Translations under genes and position numbers: made by a program | The notes under the pieces: model-generated | Told to the model about the DNA's origin: nothing | What the model saw: the letters and a program-made list of their open reading frames with translations, nothing else | Database searches by the model: none | Shown here: one piece after another, positions 8,382 to 17,227 of the stretch | Position numbering within the stretch: the stretch's first letter is position 1 | Layout of the letters: each line of letters opens with the position of its first letter | Origin: Synergistaceae bacterium UBA6101 | Lineage (GTDB): Bacteria; Synergistota; Synergistia; Synergistales; Synergistaceae | Assembly (NCBI GenBank): GCA_002428495.1 | Contig: DIWR01000027.1 | Coordinates: 82,542 to 146,541 of the forward strand | Length of the DNA stretch: 64,000 bases | Direction: 5' to 3'

Positions 8382-9134
8382 TTACTTAATACTTTTTGGT
8401 ATCGGAGCCATTGGAGCAAATTTTCTTTTATGTTCCGATCTTGCAATGGCTTTATCGACCTTTTGTTTCACTCTATCTTCAGCTTCGCCTGTGGCGAGAT
8501 AATTGTCCAGTTCTTCGTATGTCAGGCCCATTTCTGATTCATCCGTCTGTCCTGCCCAGAGGCCGGCAGTCGGGGGCCTTTTGATTATGTTTGGAGGGAC
8601 CCCCAGATGCAGTGCAAGGGCGCGGACCTCCCCTTTCAGAAGGTCAGACATCGGCAGGAGATCTACGCCTGAATCACCGTATTTTGTGAAATAACCGTAC
8701 ATTATTTCATCCCTGTTCCCGCCTCCGCATACGAGATAACCGTTCTGCTGCGCTATAGCGTATAGGGTCGTCATTCTTAATCGGGGTTTGATATTTGCAG
8801 AAGGAAGAGTCCCCAGATCAATCCCCTCTGCCTTGATGGAAGATAACATTTGGTCATAGGTCTTTGTTAAATCAACTTTGTATTTCCTTATCCCAAAGAT
8901 CGTTGCAAGTTCAAGAGCATATTCTTCGTCAACGGGCTGGCTGTGACATGGCAAGATCACGCCTACAACATTCTCTTTTCCAAGAGAACGGCATAGCAGG
9001 CCTGTAAGCACGGCTGAATCTATTCCGCCGCTTATCCCAAGGACTGCGCCTTTTGCGCCGGCGGCCCGGAAGTGTTCTTTTATCCATTCTGTAAGATATT
9101 CCGTAAGTTTTTGTGGGTCCCTGTAAACAGACAT
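8382..9134 (-). CDS. nadE: NH3-dependent NAD+ synthetase
   Basis: Converts deamido-NAD to NAD using ammonia and ATP. The PP-loop motif LGISGGIDSAV is at residues ~32-42, with NIKPRLRMTTLYAIAQ and GGGNRDEIMYGYFTKYGD further on, all characteristic. At 250 residues it lacks the N-terminal glutaminase domain, so ammonia is the likely donor, plausible in an ammonia-releasing amino-acid fermenter. The ATG at 9134 is the natural start. The gene seems to be transcribed on its own, between a hairpin downstream and the argF terminator upstream. Confidence 0.95.
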   Translation of the reverse strand: MSVYRDPQKLTEYLTEWIKEHFRAAGAKGAVLGISGGIDSAVLTGLLCRSLGKENVVGVILPCHSQPVDEEYALELATIFGIRKYKVDLTKTYDQMLSSIKAEGIDLGTLPSANIKPRLRMTTLYAIAQQNGYLVCGGGNRDEIMYGYFTKYGDSGVDLLPMSDLLKGEVRALALHLGVPPNIIKRPPTAGLWAGQTDESEMGLTYEELDNYLATGEAEDRVKQKVDKAIARSEHKRKFAPMAPIPKSIK

Positions 9135-9233
9135 GCGGCAACGCCTCGCTTTAAAATTAAATAAGAGAATTATGACGCGTTATATTCTAACATAAAGTAT
9201 GCATCAAGGTCTAAATGCTAATAAGGCAGAAAT

Positions 9234-9267
9234 AAGCGGAGACCCGGAATTGTCCGGATCCCCGCTT
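9234..9267 (-). terminator. Rho-independent terminator of the arc operon
   Basis: AAGCGGAGACCCGGA (9234-9248) and TCCGGATCCCCGCTT (9253-9267) form a 15-bp stem with two G-U pairs in one orientation and a 4-nt loop. Read on the - strand it is followed by a T-rich run (TTATTTCTGCC). It lies 24 nt past the argF stop. Confidence 0.85.
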
Positions 9268-9290
9268 GTTGAGGTCTGATAATTCTCAGT

Positions 9291-10244
9291 TTATAAATTA
9301 CCTATACTTGCCACCATCACTGCCTTGATAGTGTGCATACGGTTCTCTGCTTCGTCAAACTGCCTTCCGAAACGTGACTCAAAGACCTCTTCAGTTACCT
9401 CATAGCCTTTAACGGCGGGCAGACAGTGGAGGAATATCATATTGTCATTGCCTGTCGCCTTGATAAGGTCCATATTTACCTGATAGGGCTGCAGGATTGC
9501 CTTTCTCTCTGCAAGCTTTTCCTCTTCGCCCATGGATGCCCATACATCGGTATAGATCACATCAGCGCCCGTGACTGCCGCCTTAGGGTCGTCAGTTATC
9601 TCTATCGTGGCTCCGGACTCGCACTCTTCTGCCATTTTTTTGCATTCCTCTACCAGTGAAGGATCAGGGAAGAGTGATTTCGGTGCCCCTATCACAAAAT
9701 GCATTCCCATCTTTGCAGCGCCTATCATCAGTGAGTTGGCCATATTATTGCGTCCGTCGCCGACATAGACGAATTTGATCCCTTTGAGCTTTCCGAAGTT
9801 TTCACGCACTGTAAGGAAGTCTGCCAGTACCTGTGTCGGATGATAGTCATCGGTAAGTCCGTTCCATACGGGAACGCCGGAATACTTTGCAAGGTCTTCC
9901 ACGACCTTCTGGCTGAATCCGCGGAACTCAATGCCGTCAAACATACGCCCGAGGACTCTTGCTGTGTCAGCTACGTCTTCCTTGTGCCCGAGCTGGATGT
10001 CATTTTTCCCCAGATATTCCGGGTGTCCGCCTTCGTCAATTGTCGCTACGGTAAATGCACAGCGTGTACGGGTAGAGGGTTTTTCAAATATCAGGGCTAC
10101 GTTCTTGCCCTCCATGAGGTTGCCTTTTATTCCTGCGCGCTTTTTGTTTTTTAGGTCAGTTGAAAGATCCAGGAGATATTCTATCTCCTGAGGCGTGTGG
10201 TGTTTGAGCGATATCAGGTGTCTGTTACGAAGATTGATTGCCAT
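9291..10244 (-). CDS. argF: Ornithine carbamoyltransferase, probably catabolic
   Basis: Interconverts ornithine plus carbamoyl phosphate and citrulline. The carbamoyl-phosphate motif STRTR is at residues ~57-61, and HCLPAVKG near residue 272 carries the catalytic cysteine loop. 317 residues. It lies directly downstream of arginine deiminase and shares its terminator. This implies that it acts in the catabolic direction (phosphorolysis of citrulline to carbamoyl phosphate), and the name arcB would be equally apt. Carbamate kinase, the ATP-forming last step, is not seen in the window. Start ATG 10244 is preceded by AAGGAGGAG. Confidence 0.93.
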   Translation of the reverse strand: MAINLRNRHLISLKHHTPQEIEYLLDLSTDLKNKKRAGIKGNLMEGKNVALIFEKPSTRTRCAFTVATIDEGGHPEYLGKNDIQLGHKEDVADTARVLGRMFDGIEFRGFSQKVVEDLAKYSGVPVWNGLTDDYHPTQVLADFLTVRENFGKLKGIKFVYVGDGRNNMANSLMIGAAKMGMHFVIGAPKSLFPDPSLVEECKKMAEECESGATIEITDDPKAAVTGADVIYTDVWASMGEEEKLAERKAILQPYQVNMDLIKATGNDNMIFLHCLPAVKGYEVTEEVFESRFGRQFDEAENRMHTIKAVMVASIGNL

Positions 10245-10315
10245 TGATACTCCTCCTTGAATTTTAGTTAAATATTAGCGGAAAAGATAACTCCGATTGT
10301 TATCAGATAAATCAG

Positions 10316-11554
10316 CTATTTTACTGGGTCTCTGTTAAGAGGCATGGTCATGCATCTTGGGCCGCCTCTGCCCCTTCCAAGTTCAGGCCCGTTGAGCTCA
10401 AGGACCTCTATGCCGTTCTCCCTCAGCAGCCTGTTCGACATCAGGTTTCTGTTGTACGTGACTACCTTTCCCGGCGCCACTGCCAGGGTGTTGCAGCCGT
10501 CGTGCCACTGCTCCCTGTCAGTCTCTGCCTGGTCCTTGCCCCTCATCTCGATGACTCTTATCTTATCGAACCCGAGTTCTTTTGCTATTGCATCTTTCCA
10601 GTTGTGTGACTGCTTTATGGAGAGGAGAGTTCCGTTATCGTCATAGTCCATTTCCCAGACCTTGAGTGCCTTGATGACTGTCGGGAATATTGTGAAAGCG
10701 TCTTTGTCGACCATAGTAAATACTGTGTCCAGATGCATGCAGTAACGTTCCCTAGGGATCTCAAAAGCGAAGAGCTTTCTTATAGGAGTGTTCAGTGCAA
10801 GTTTTTTCCCTATTCTCTGTACGGTCGTGGGCGCGGTCCTCTGGCTTACACCGATAGCCATGGCACGGTCAGAAAGTACCAGCAGATCCCCTCCTTCGAC
10901 TTTGTGCGGCCAAATTTCATCGGGAGCGTCCCCAAAGAGGATGTTTATGCCTTTGAACCTTGGATGGTGATTTGTGATGTATTTCCAGTAAAGGGGTTCT
11001 CTTCTGCGGACTTCATAGGTCATCTGCCCTATAACGATCCCGCACCCCACTGTAATTGCAGGGTCTCTCTGGAAATAAAGGTTCGGGATCGGATGGATTA
11101 CGAAATCCCCTCCGTTTTCAACTTTAGATATGAGGCTAAATGATGATTTGAATAATGAAGAGGCTTCTTTTTTGCTGTAACCGCTTATGAGGTGTGAGGC
11201 AAGATCGATAGAGGGCAGATCCATAAATACTTCGGCAAGTCCTTCAGAAAGGTGACGGTCCAGACACTCAAGCATAAAAACTGATTTGATCAATGATTCT
11301 CTTACTTCTTTGTCTTCAAGCACTTTTGCGAGGCATTCGTTGAAATATAGCACTTCGCATCCCTCTCGTCGAAGTATGTCGGCAAACTCGTCGTGCTCGC
11401 GCTGAGCCTGCTCAAGCCAGATAAGATCGTCGAAGAGAAGATCGCTCATGTTATTGATGGTAAGTCGGTTAAGTTCATTTCCGGGCCTGTGGAGCATTAC
11501 CTGTTTGAGCGGCCCGGTTTCGGAAAAAACACAGAATGGCTTATCTTGGCACAT
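10316..11554 (-). CDS. arcA: Arginine deiminase
   Basis: Hydrolyses L-arginine to citrulline and ammonia, the first step of the arginine deiminase pathway. The N-terminus FSETGPLKQVMLHRPG, the block HPIPNLYFQRDP, the HLDTVFTM block and the catalytic cysteine near the end (RGRGGPRCMTMPL) are all in place. The frame opens at 11626, but the ATG at 11554 follows a GGGGGG ribosome site and gives 412 residues, the usual size, so it is preferred. It is followed by argF 71 nt downstream. In fermenting anaerobes this pair supplies ATP by substrate-level phosphorylation, together with a carbamate kinase encoded elsewhere. Confidence 0.95.
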   Translation of the reverse strand: MCQDKPFCVFSETGPLKQVMLHRPGNELNRLTINNMSDLLFDDLIWLEQAQREHDEFADILRREGCEVLYFNECLAKVLEDKEVRESLIKSVFMLECLDRHLSEGLAEVFMDLPSIDLASHLISGYSKKEASSLFKSSFSLISKVENGGDFVIHPIPNLYFQRDPAITVGCGIVIGQMTYEVRRREPLYWKYITNHHPRFKGINILFGDAPDEIWPHKVEGGDLLVLSDRAMAIGVSQRTAPTTVQRIGKKLALNTPIRKLFAFEIPRERYCMHLDTVFTMVDKDAFTIFPTVIKALKVWEMDYDDNGTLLSIKQSHNWKDAIAKELGFDKIRVIEMRGKDQAETDREQWHDGCNTLAVAPGKVVTYNRNLMSNRLLRENGIEVLELNGPELGRGRGGPRCMTMPLNRDPVK

Positions 11555-11773
11555 AAATACACCCCCCGGTAAATTTTTAAAAATAGCTTCAACAAAGCAT
11601 GACTTAAAAAAATACAGCAATAACAAGGTTATGGATTAATATATGTTGCGAAAACCAAATGGCTGAGACTTAGTTGCTCACCGTAGAAAAAATTATATCA
11701 TAAATAAAAATCAACTTAAAGTCCCGGGGAGTTCAAAATTATTTCAAAAAGCCAAATTTTGTGACATGGAGGG
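11555..11773 (-). promoter_or_regulatory. arcA leader and probable promoter region
   Basis: A 219-base A/T-rich gap between ispG and arcA with no credible gene. On the - strand a perfect TATAAT lies at 11692-11697, about 140 nt before the arcA start. The -35 element at a 17-bp spacing is poor (TTTAAG), so an activator may be needed. An ArgR-type operator was sought by eye and not convincingly found. Confidence 0.35.
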
Positions 11774-12820
11774 CTAAAGCTTTTTTATCTCTTCGATAAG
11801 CCGTTTCTTAAGATTATCAGCAGTATCGTTGCATATCGCCTTTCCTTTGCGGAAGATCACAAAACCGTCAGGGGTGCCCGCAATACCAAGGTCGGCACAT
11901 GCAGCCTCTCTTGGTCCGTTCACTTCACAGCCCATGACTGCTATCGTTGTTCCATCCTTAATGTTTTTAGGCAAAAGGGCGGTCACCTCTTCCATAAACT
12001 TTGCAACGTCGATTCTTTTGCGTCCGCAAGTGGGGCAGCTTATCAGGTTGTACCCGCGTTCCCTTATCTCCAAAGAGCCAAGGATACGGTAGGCGACCCT
12101 GACTTCTTCGACAGAGGGGCCCGTCAGGCTTACCCGGATGGTGTCCCCTATTCCCTGGGCAAGCATTACTGAGATCCCGGCAGCTCCTTTTATGATCCCG
12201 GCAGTTCCGGCTCCTGCCTCAGTAATGCCAATGTGTACGGGATATGGATATTTTTGTGACAGGAGGAAGTTCGCTCTTACTGTTTCAGTAACTGAACTGG
12301 ATTTAGCAGAAATGATGATATCCTCAAAAGAACAGTCTCTAAGGATATTTACCTGTTCATCAACTGCGAAGGCAAGTGCCGCAGACCTGTCGCCATTTGT
12401 ATGTTCGAGCTGCGCTTTGCTTATGGAACCTCCGTTTGCACCTATGCGTATTACAGCGCCTAAACTTTGGGCCAGCCTTATTACATCTTCTGTGCCCTTT
12501 CTGTCGCTCATATTCCCGGGGTTGATGCGTATAGATGCACAGCCTGCTTCCAATGCCGCAATAGCAAGCCTGTGGTTGAAATGGATATCTGCCATGATCG
12601 GAACAGGCGACCTCGAATTGAGTAATTTCATATTATCTGCCAAAGCAAGATCGGGAAGCGACACCCTTACCAGTTCGCATCCTTCATTTGCCAGAGCTGC
12701 GCACTCCAAGGCACACTCCTCAAAGTTGGAAAGCGGAGTTTTTATCATGCTTTCAACTCGTACAGTTGAGCTGCCGCCAATAGTCAGACCTTTGATTTCA
12801 ACTTTTTTTCTGCTGCCCAT
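11774..12820 (-). CDS. ispG: 4-hydroxy-3-methylbut-2-en-1-yl diphosphate synthase
   Basis: [4Fe-4S] enzyme of the methylerythritol phosphate pathway converting MEcPP to HMBPP. The TIM-barrel start GGSSTVRVESMIKTPL, PIMADIHFNHRLA, IRINPGN and the cluster-binding C-terminal motifs CPTCGRKRIDV and MGCEVNGPREA are clear. 348 residues, the two-domain bacterial form. With rseP and dxr directly upstream it forms the frequent dxr-rseP-ispG string, so two non-adjacent steps of isoprenoid synthesis are co-transcribed with uppS, which uses the product for undecaprenyl phosphate. Confidence 0.95.
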   Translation of the reverse strand: MGSRKKVEIKGLTIGGSSTVRVESMIKTPLSNFEECALECAALANEGCELVRVSLPDLALADNMKLLNSRSPVPIMADIHFNHRLAIAALEAGCASIRINPGNMSDRKGTEDVIRLAQSLGAVIRIGANGGSISKAQLEHTNGDRSAALAFAVDEQVNILRDCSFEDIIISAKSSSVTETVRANFLLSQKYPYPVHIGITEAGAGTAGIIKGAAGISVMLAQGIGDTIRVSLTGPSVEEVRVAYRILGSLEIRERGYNLISCPTCGRKRIDVAKFMEEVTALLPKNIKDGTTIAVMGCEVNGPREAACADLGIAGTPDGFVIFRKGKAICNDTADNLKKRLIEEIKKL

Positions 12821-12837
12821 ATTTATAGCCCGCCTAA

Positions 12838-13884
12838 TTATTTGATAAATAGCCTAATAATGTCTTTTCCTGTTACAAGGATTATAAGGGAGATAAGTAT
12901 TATGAATCCGCTGTAGTGGATCAGGGCCTCCCATTTCTCGGGGACTTTTCTTCCTGTGATCATCTCTGCAAGTATGAATATTATTCTTCCGCCGTCCAGA
13001 GCCGGGAAAGGCAATAGGTTTAGAAGTCCTAGATGGAGGTTGATGACTCCGAGGAAAGCTATGAAAGACCATATCCCCTGTTTAAGTGCATCGCCTGCCA
13101 TTACGGCTATACCAACAGGCCCTACGACGTCTGACTGGACCTTTCTGGTAAGTACCATCCAGAGGCCTCTGAGTATCTCAACTCCCATGTCCCACGAATA
13201 GCCCAGGCTCTTTTGAAGCGCGATGTGAACGGGATAAGTTATCGTTCCGGGCTGTACTCCGAGCAAGCGTCCTCCGTGCGCCGGGTCAACAGGGATGTCG
13301 ATGCTGAGATCAAGGGTCTTTTCTCCCCTCTCAACGGTGACATGGAAATGATCGCTTGTGACATCTTTATTTTGTATGGTATCCCTGATATCCGACCATT
13401 TGCTCAGCTCTTTTCCATTTATCGATTTGATAATGTCTCCTGACTCCATTCCTGCAGAATAGGCAGGAGTTCCTTCCATGATCTTTCCTACCAGCGGTCT
13501 TTCAAGGTCCATCACGCCGTGACCAGTGAGCAGTGCGGCAGTAAGGAGCCATGCCAATATCAGGTTCACACAGGCTCCTGAAGCCAACACAAGAAGCCTT
13601 TCCCATGGTTTTTTTGCAGAAAGCGAACGTGAAGGGTCATATCCGTCCGGTTTAGGACCTTCCTCTGATGCGTCCTCACCTTCCAGCCTGACAAATCCAC
13701 CTATGGGGAAAGCTCTGACAGACCAGAGGGTCTCACCCTTTTGCCTGCTCCACACAGCAGGCCCCATACCGAATGAAAACTCATGGATCGATACATTTCT
13801 CCATCTGGCAGAGAGGTAGTGACCGCCTTCATGTGATATCACACAGATCGAAATTACAATTAGAAAAGAGATGATGCTTATCAA
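12838..13884 (-). CDS. rseP: RseP-family site-2 intramembrane zinc metalloprotease
   Basis: Membrane protease of the S2P family that cleaves anti-sigma factors or signal-peptide remnants within the membrane. The zinc motif HEGGH is at residues 18-22 in the first membrane helix. A PDZ domain follows (GKIMEGTPAYSAGMESGDIIKSING), and the second metal motif appears as LLPFPALDGGRI. The open frame starts at TTG 13899, but TTG 13884 lies 9 nt after GGAGG and overlaps the dxr stop as TTGA, so 13884 is preferred (348 aa). The dxr-rseP-ispG order is common in bacteria. Confidence 0.92.
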   Translation of the reverse strand: MISIISFLIVISICVISHEGGHYLSARWRNVSIHEFSFGMGPAVWSRQKGETLWSVRAFPIGGFVRLEGEDASEEGPKPDGYDPSRSLSAKKPWERLLVLASGACVNLILAWLLTAALLTGHGVMDLERPLVGKIMEGTPAYSAGMESGDIIKSINGKELSKWSDIRDTIQNKDVTSDHFHVTVERGEKTLDLSIDIPVDPAHGGRLLGVQPGTITYPVHIALQKSLGYSWDMGVEILRGLWMVLTRKVQSDVVGPVGIAVMAGDALKQGIWSFIAFLGVINLHLGLLNLLPFPALDGGRIIFILAEMITGRKVPEKWEALIHYSGFIILISLIILVTGKDIIRLFIK

Positions 13885-15053
13885 AAGTGATGCCTCCAAT
13901 TTTTACACAGTTCCCTGGCGATCCTCTCGCCTGTGCTTACTAATGCTATAGCTTCATCAAGAGTTTCGGGGGAAGCCGAAGCCGATTTGGCAAGAGTCTC
14001 CTCAATTACCCGTGAAATTGCCGTGAATGGAATGATCCTTTCCAGAAAAGCCTGTACTGCGGCTTCGTCGGCTCCCACAAGAAGAGATGGATATGCTCCT
14101 CCCATCTCGCCTGCTTTGAAGGCTATACTAAAACATGGGAAAAGGGAACCGTCAATTTCCCTAAACTGCAGATCCCATTTTTCAGGCTCAATAAAATCAA
14201 GTCCGGAAGAGACAAGATCCAGTCTGTCCGGCCATGCAAGCGCTGCTGCTGCAGGAAGGCGCATGTCAGGCTGAGAGACGAGCATCTTCATTGTTCCGTC
14301 TATGAAAAGGACCGCGCCGTGTACCTGTGACTTTGGATGGATGAGTGCGCTGACCTTATTGGCAGGAAGTCCGAAGAGCTGCATTGCTTCAATGCATTCG
14401 ATTCCCTTGTTCATCAATGTCGCGCTGTCTACTGTTATTTTGGGCCCCATTTTCCATACTGGATGTGAGAGAGTCTCTTCGGGTGTGACTCTTTCAAACA
14501 TTTCTTTTGAGTGATCCCTGAAGGGACCTCCTGATGCAGTAAGCCAGATCTTTGCGATCTGATGCTTTTGATCCTCCCTCAGGCACTGCCAGATGGCACT
14601 GTGTTCGCTGTCTATCGGTCTCAGCTGGTCTTTGCGTTTTACGAGGGGCATGACCCATGGACCTGCGACAACAATACTTTCCTTGTTTGCCAGTGATACG
14701 TCCTTGTCTTCTTTCAGCGCTGTCTGGAGTGCTTTTATGGCTGAAACGCCCGATGATGCGAATACAATATGATCAATATCGGGATCTGAGGCTATCTCGC
14801 AAAGGGCATCCGCACCAGTCAGGCAATCATAGCCCTCTGTCTTGAATTTGCCGGAAAGAGGTCCGGTCAGGCAAAGTTTTTTCGCATTATGCAGCGAAGC
14901 CAGTTCCAAAAGCTTGTCCTGATTGTTTTGAGCAGCCAAAGCAACGACATCAAAGCGTTCAGGGTACCTTCTGCAAATATCTAAAACTGCCCCGCCAACA
15001 CTTCCTGTGGCTCCTATTACTGCAACTCTTATCTTTGGAAAAGCCCTCACCAT
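13881..15053 (-). CDS. dxr: 1-deoxy-D-xylulose 5-phosphate reductoisomerase
   Basis: NADPH-dependent second step of the methylerythritol phosphate pathway (DXP to MEP) and the fosmidomycin target. The Rossmann motif VIGATGSVGGAVLDI is at residues ~12-26; LANKESIVVAGP, PIDSEHSAIWQCL and the flap/active-site block LTASGGPFRDH follow, then KITVDSATLMNKGIE. 390 residues is normal. ATG 15053 is 1 nt after the cdsA stop. The 3' end overlaps the rseP start as TTGA. Confidence 0.96.
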   Translation of the reverse strand: MVRAFPKIRVAVIGATGSVGGAVLDICRRYPERFDVVALAAQNNQDKLLELASLHNAKKLCLTGPLSGKFKTEGYDCLTGADALCEIASDPDIDHIVFASSGVSAIKALQTALKEDKDVSLANKESIVVAGPWVMPLVKRKDQLRPIDSEHSAIWQCLREDQKHQIAKIWLTASGGPFRDHSKEMFERVTPEETLSHPVWKMGPKITVDSATLMNKGIECIEAMQLFGLPANKVSALIHPKSQVHGAVLFIDGTMKMLVSQPDMRLPAAAALAWPDRLDLVSSGLDFIEPEKWDLQFREIDGSLFPCFSIAFKAGEMGGAYPSLLVGADEAAVQAFLERIIPFTAISRVIEETLAKSASASPETLDEAIALVSTGERIARELCKNWRHHF

Positions 15054-15054
15054 G

Positions 15055-15885
15055 TTAACCTATGAGCTCAAAGATTACAAATGCAAGGGTGCCGTTCACG
15101 AGGATGCTGTCAAATCTGTCCAAGAGTCCTCCGTGACCGGGGATCAGAGATCCGGTGTCCTTTACTCCGGCTTCCCTCTTGAGTACTGATTCTCCAAGGT
15201 CGCCAAGCTGTCCTGCAACTCCGCAAAGTAGGCCCATCAACAGGAGCGGAAGAGGTGGAAATGAGAATATCACTGCCAGCAGACCTCCGCATAAGAGGCT
15301 TGCTGCCGCTCCGCCGAAAAATCCCTCCCATGTTTTTTTAGGGCTGATCTTTTCACACATGAGATTCCTTCCAAGGCGGCTTCCCACAATATAAGCAGCC
15401 ACGTCACAGCTCCATGTGCAGAGAAAGAGGATGATCAAAAAGAGGGAACCCAGCTCCCTTGATCGTATAAGTATCATAAAGGACCATGGCAGGATAACAT
15501 ATGCTATCCCGACGATCGTTGCCCCCATGTTTTCAAGCGCGAAACTCTCAGCGCTTACCTGGCGGCGTATGATCTCAAGAAAAAGAGCTACAAAGACGAT
15601 AGATGAAATGGAACATAGTATTGCTGTGAGACTCATTTCAGAAGAAGCTCCGATCAGGATGAAAGCTCCGGATACCATGATGAGCCATGGTGAAATGTCG
15701 TGCTTCGCGGACAGCAGTTTGTAGAATTCCCATAGAGAGATCATTGCCACGACGAAGACAATGGCATTCCATACAGGCCCTCCTTTAAGTATCCCGCCAA
15801 GTATTATAAGTACGATAAAAATACTGCTGAAAGCTCTTAAAGGCAGATCTGGTATAGATGACAGAAAATTATCAGGCTTTGCCAT
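15055..15885 (-). CDS. cdsA: Phosphatidate cytidylyltransferase
   Basis: Integral-membrane enzyme making CDP-diacylglycerol from phosphatidate and CTP, the branch point of phospholipid synthesis. The C-terminal signature GDLGESVLKREAGVKDTG followed by PGHGGLLDRFDS is the CDP-alcohol cytidylyltransferase motif. About eight hydrophobic segments precede and surround it. 276 residues. Its 5' end overlaps uppS by 14 nt, an arrangement (uppS-cdsA-dxr) conserved across many bacteria. Confidence 0.95.
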   Translation of the reverse strand: MAKPDNFLSSIPDLPLRAFSSIFIVLIILGGILKGGPVWNAIVFVVAMISLWEFYKLLSAKHDISPWLIMVSGAFILIGASSEMSLTAILCSISSIVFVALFLEIIRRQVSAESFALENMGATIVGIAYVILPWSFMILIRSRELGSLFLIILFLCTWSCDVAAYIVGSRLGRNLMCEKISPKKTWEGFFGGAAASLLCGGLLAVIFSFPPLPLLLMGLLCGVAGQLGDLGESVLKREAGVKDTGSLIPGHGGLLDRFDSILVNGTLAFVIFELIG

Positions 15886-16561
15886 ATCTTCTTTCCCTCC
15901 TGTAGTAATCGGCTATTGCCATTTCCAGATCCGGCTTGCCGAAGTCGGGCCAGTATTTATCTGTAAAATAAAATTCACTGTAACTGCCCTGCCACAACCA
16001 GAAATTGCTCATCCTAAGCTCTCCGCTGGTCCTGATAAGAAGGTCAGGATCCGGAAGATCAGGCAGATAAAGGTACTTACGGAAAACGTCTTCCGTCACC
16101 GGCAGCGATATCCCATCCCCTATCATTTTGTTCACTGCGTCGAGTATTTCCTGCCTTCCGCCGTAGTTCAGGCAGACAACAAGCTGCATTGAATCGTTGT
16201 TCTTGGTTTTTTGCTCGGCATCAAGAAGTATTTCCTGAATATCCTCAGAAAGCGCTGAGATGTTGCCTGCGAACCTGATCCTCGCGTTTTCTTTATTCAG
16301 CTCATCAAGCTTTAACTTCATGTAGTACTTGAGCAATCCCATAAGTCCGAGGACCTCAGATTTTGGTCTTTTCCAGTTTTCTGTAGAAAAGGCATATAGT
16401 GAGACACAGGGTATGCCAAGTTCTTTTGCTGCGATGAGTGTCCTTTCGACAGCCTTTACGCCCTCCCTGTGGCCCAGGATGGCAGGGAGCCCCCTGGATC
16501 TTGCCCAGCGGCGGTTTCCGTCCATGATTATTCCAATGTGATTCAGTCTGTTCTCTTCCAT
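15872..16561 (-). CDS. uppS: Undecaprenyl diphosphate synthase (cis-prenyltransferase)
   Basis: Condenses isopentenyl diphosphate onto farnesyl diphosphate in cis to make the C55 lipid carrier for peptidoglycan and glycans. Motif I HIGIIMDGNRRWARSRG with the catalytic aspartate is at residues ~7-23, SLYAFSTENWKRP at ~65-77, and the C-terminal LLIRTSGELRMSNFWLWQ and YSEFYFTDKYWPDF complete the family. 229 residues. Product use is local: murA, wecB and the WecA-like transferase lie upstream in the same run of genes. Confidence 0.95.
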   Translation of the reverse strand: MEENRLNHIGIIMDGNRRWARSRGLPAILGHREGVKAVERTLIAAKELGIPCVSLYAFSTENWKRPKSEVLGLMGLLKYYMKLKLDELNKENARIRFAGNISALSEDIQEILLDAEQKTKNNDSMQLVVCLNYGGRQEILDAVNKMIGDGISLPVTEDVFRKYLYLPDLPDPDLLIRTSGELRMSNFWLWQGSYSEFYFTDKYWPDFGKPDLEMAIADYYRRERRYGKA

Positions 16562-16567
16562 CTGATC

Positions 16568-17227
16568 CTACCCGAATTTGATGTGGCTTAAATTACCTGT
16601 CTCCCTGACTGTGTCCCATGATCTTTTGACTTCCTGTATGTCGATCCATGTAAGGTGCTTGGGGCTTCCCTCTTTAGAAGATGCGTTCCTTAAGAGATAG
16701 CTTGGGTGAAACATCGGCATCACAGCTTTTCCACGCCATTCAAACCATTTGCCCCTGATTTTTGTTATTCCCTCGTTGGTCTTCAATATCCATCTTGTCG
16801 GAGTGTTGCCGAGCAGAATGATCAGTTCGGGATCGATCAGCATTATCTGTGTCTGCAGATGCTGATCGCAAATTATCATTTCCTCTGGAGTAGGTATCCT
16901 GTTTTCTGGTGGCCTGCATTTTACTATGTTGGTTATGTAGACATCTTTCCTGTCTATCCCGCCGGCTGTAAGTATCTGCGTCAAAAGCTGGCCAGCCCTT
17001 CCTACAAACGGGAGCCCCTGTTCGTCTTCATCCGCACCGGGGCCCTCACCTATAAACAGGAGCTTGCTGCGCTCGCTGCCGTCACCGAAAACCACCTTTG
17101 TTCTTGTCGCAGCGAGAGAACACCCATTGCACGAGAGTGCGCCTGCCTTAGCTTTTTCCCAAAGTATGCTCCGTGCATTATCCTTTTCTTCGGCAGTGAG
17201 ATCCGGAATTTTTTTTATCTCATCCAT
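16568..17227 (-). CDS. udg: Family 4 uracil-DNA glycosylase (iron-sulfur type)
   Basis: Removes uracil from DNA in base-excision repair. The motif LLFIGEGPGADEDEQGLPFVGRAGQLL and the late HPSYLLR are the active-site blocks of family 4/5 glycosylases. Four cysteines in the expected spacing (SCNGCSLA, IVKCRPP and the later IICDQHL) suggest a [4Fe-4S] cluster. 219 residues. The start ATG overlaps the stop of the P-loop gene as TGATG. It is a repair gene inside an envelope operon, which looks like a neutral conserved neighbourhood more than a functional link. Confidence 0.9.
   Translation of the reverse strand: MDEIKKIPDLTAEEKDNARSILWEKAKAGALSCNGCSLAATRTKVVFGDGSERSKLLFIGEGPGADEDEQGLPFVGRAGQLLTQILTAGGIDRKDVYITNIVKCRPPENRIPTPEEMIICDQHLQTQIMLIDPELIILLGNTPTRWILKTNEGITKIRGKWFEWRGKAVMPMFHPSYLLRNASSKEGSPKHLTWIDIQEVKRSWDTVRETGNLSHIKFG

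Noticed and set aside
12138..12845. 235-codon + strand frame opposite ispG
   Set aside because: Shadow of a clearly identified gene. The product is Ser/Pro/Ala-rich without family motifs, and no promoter or ribosome site supports it.
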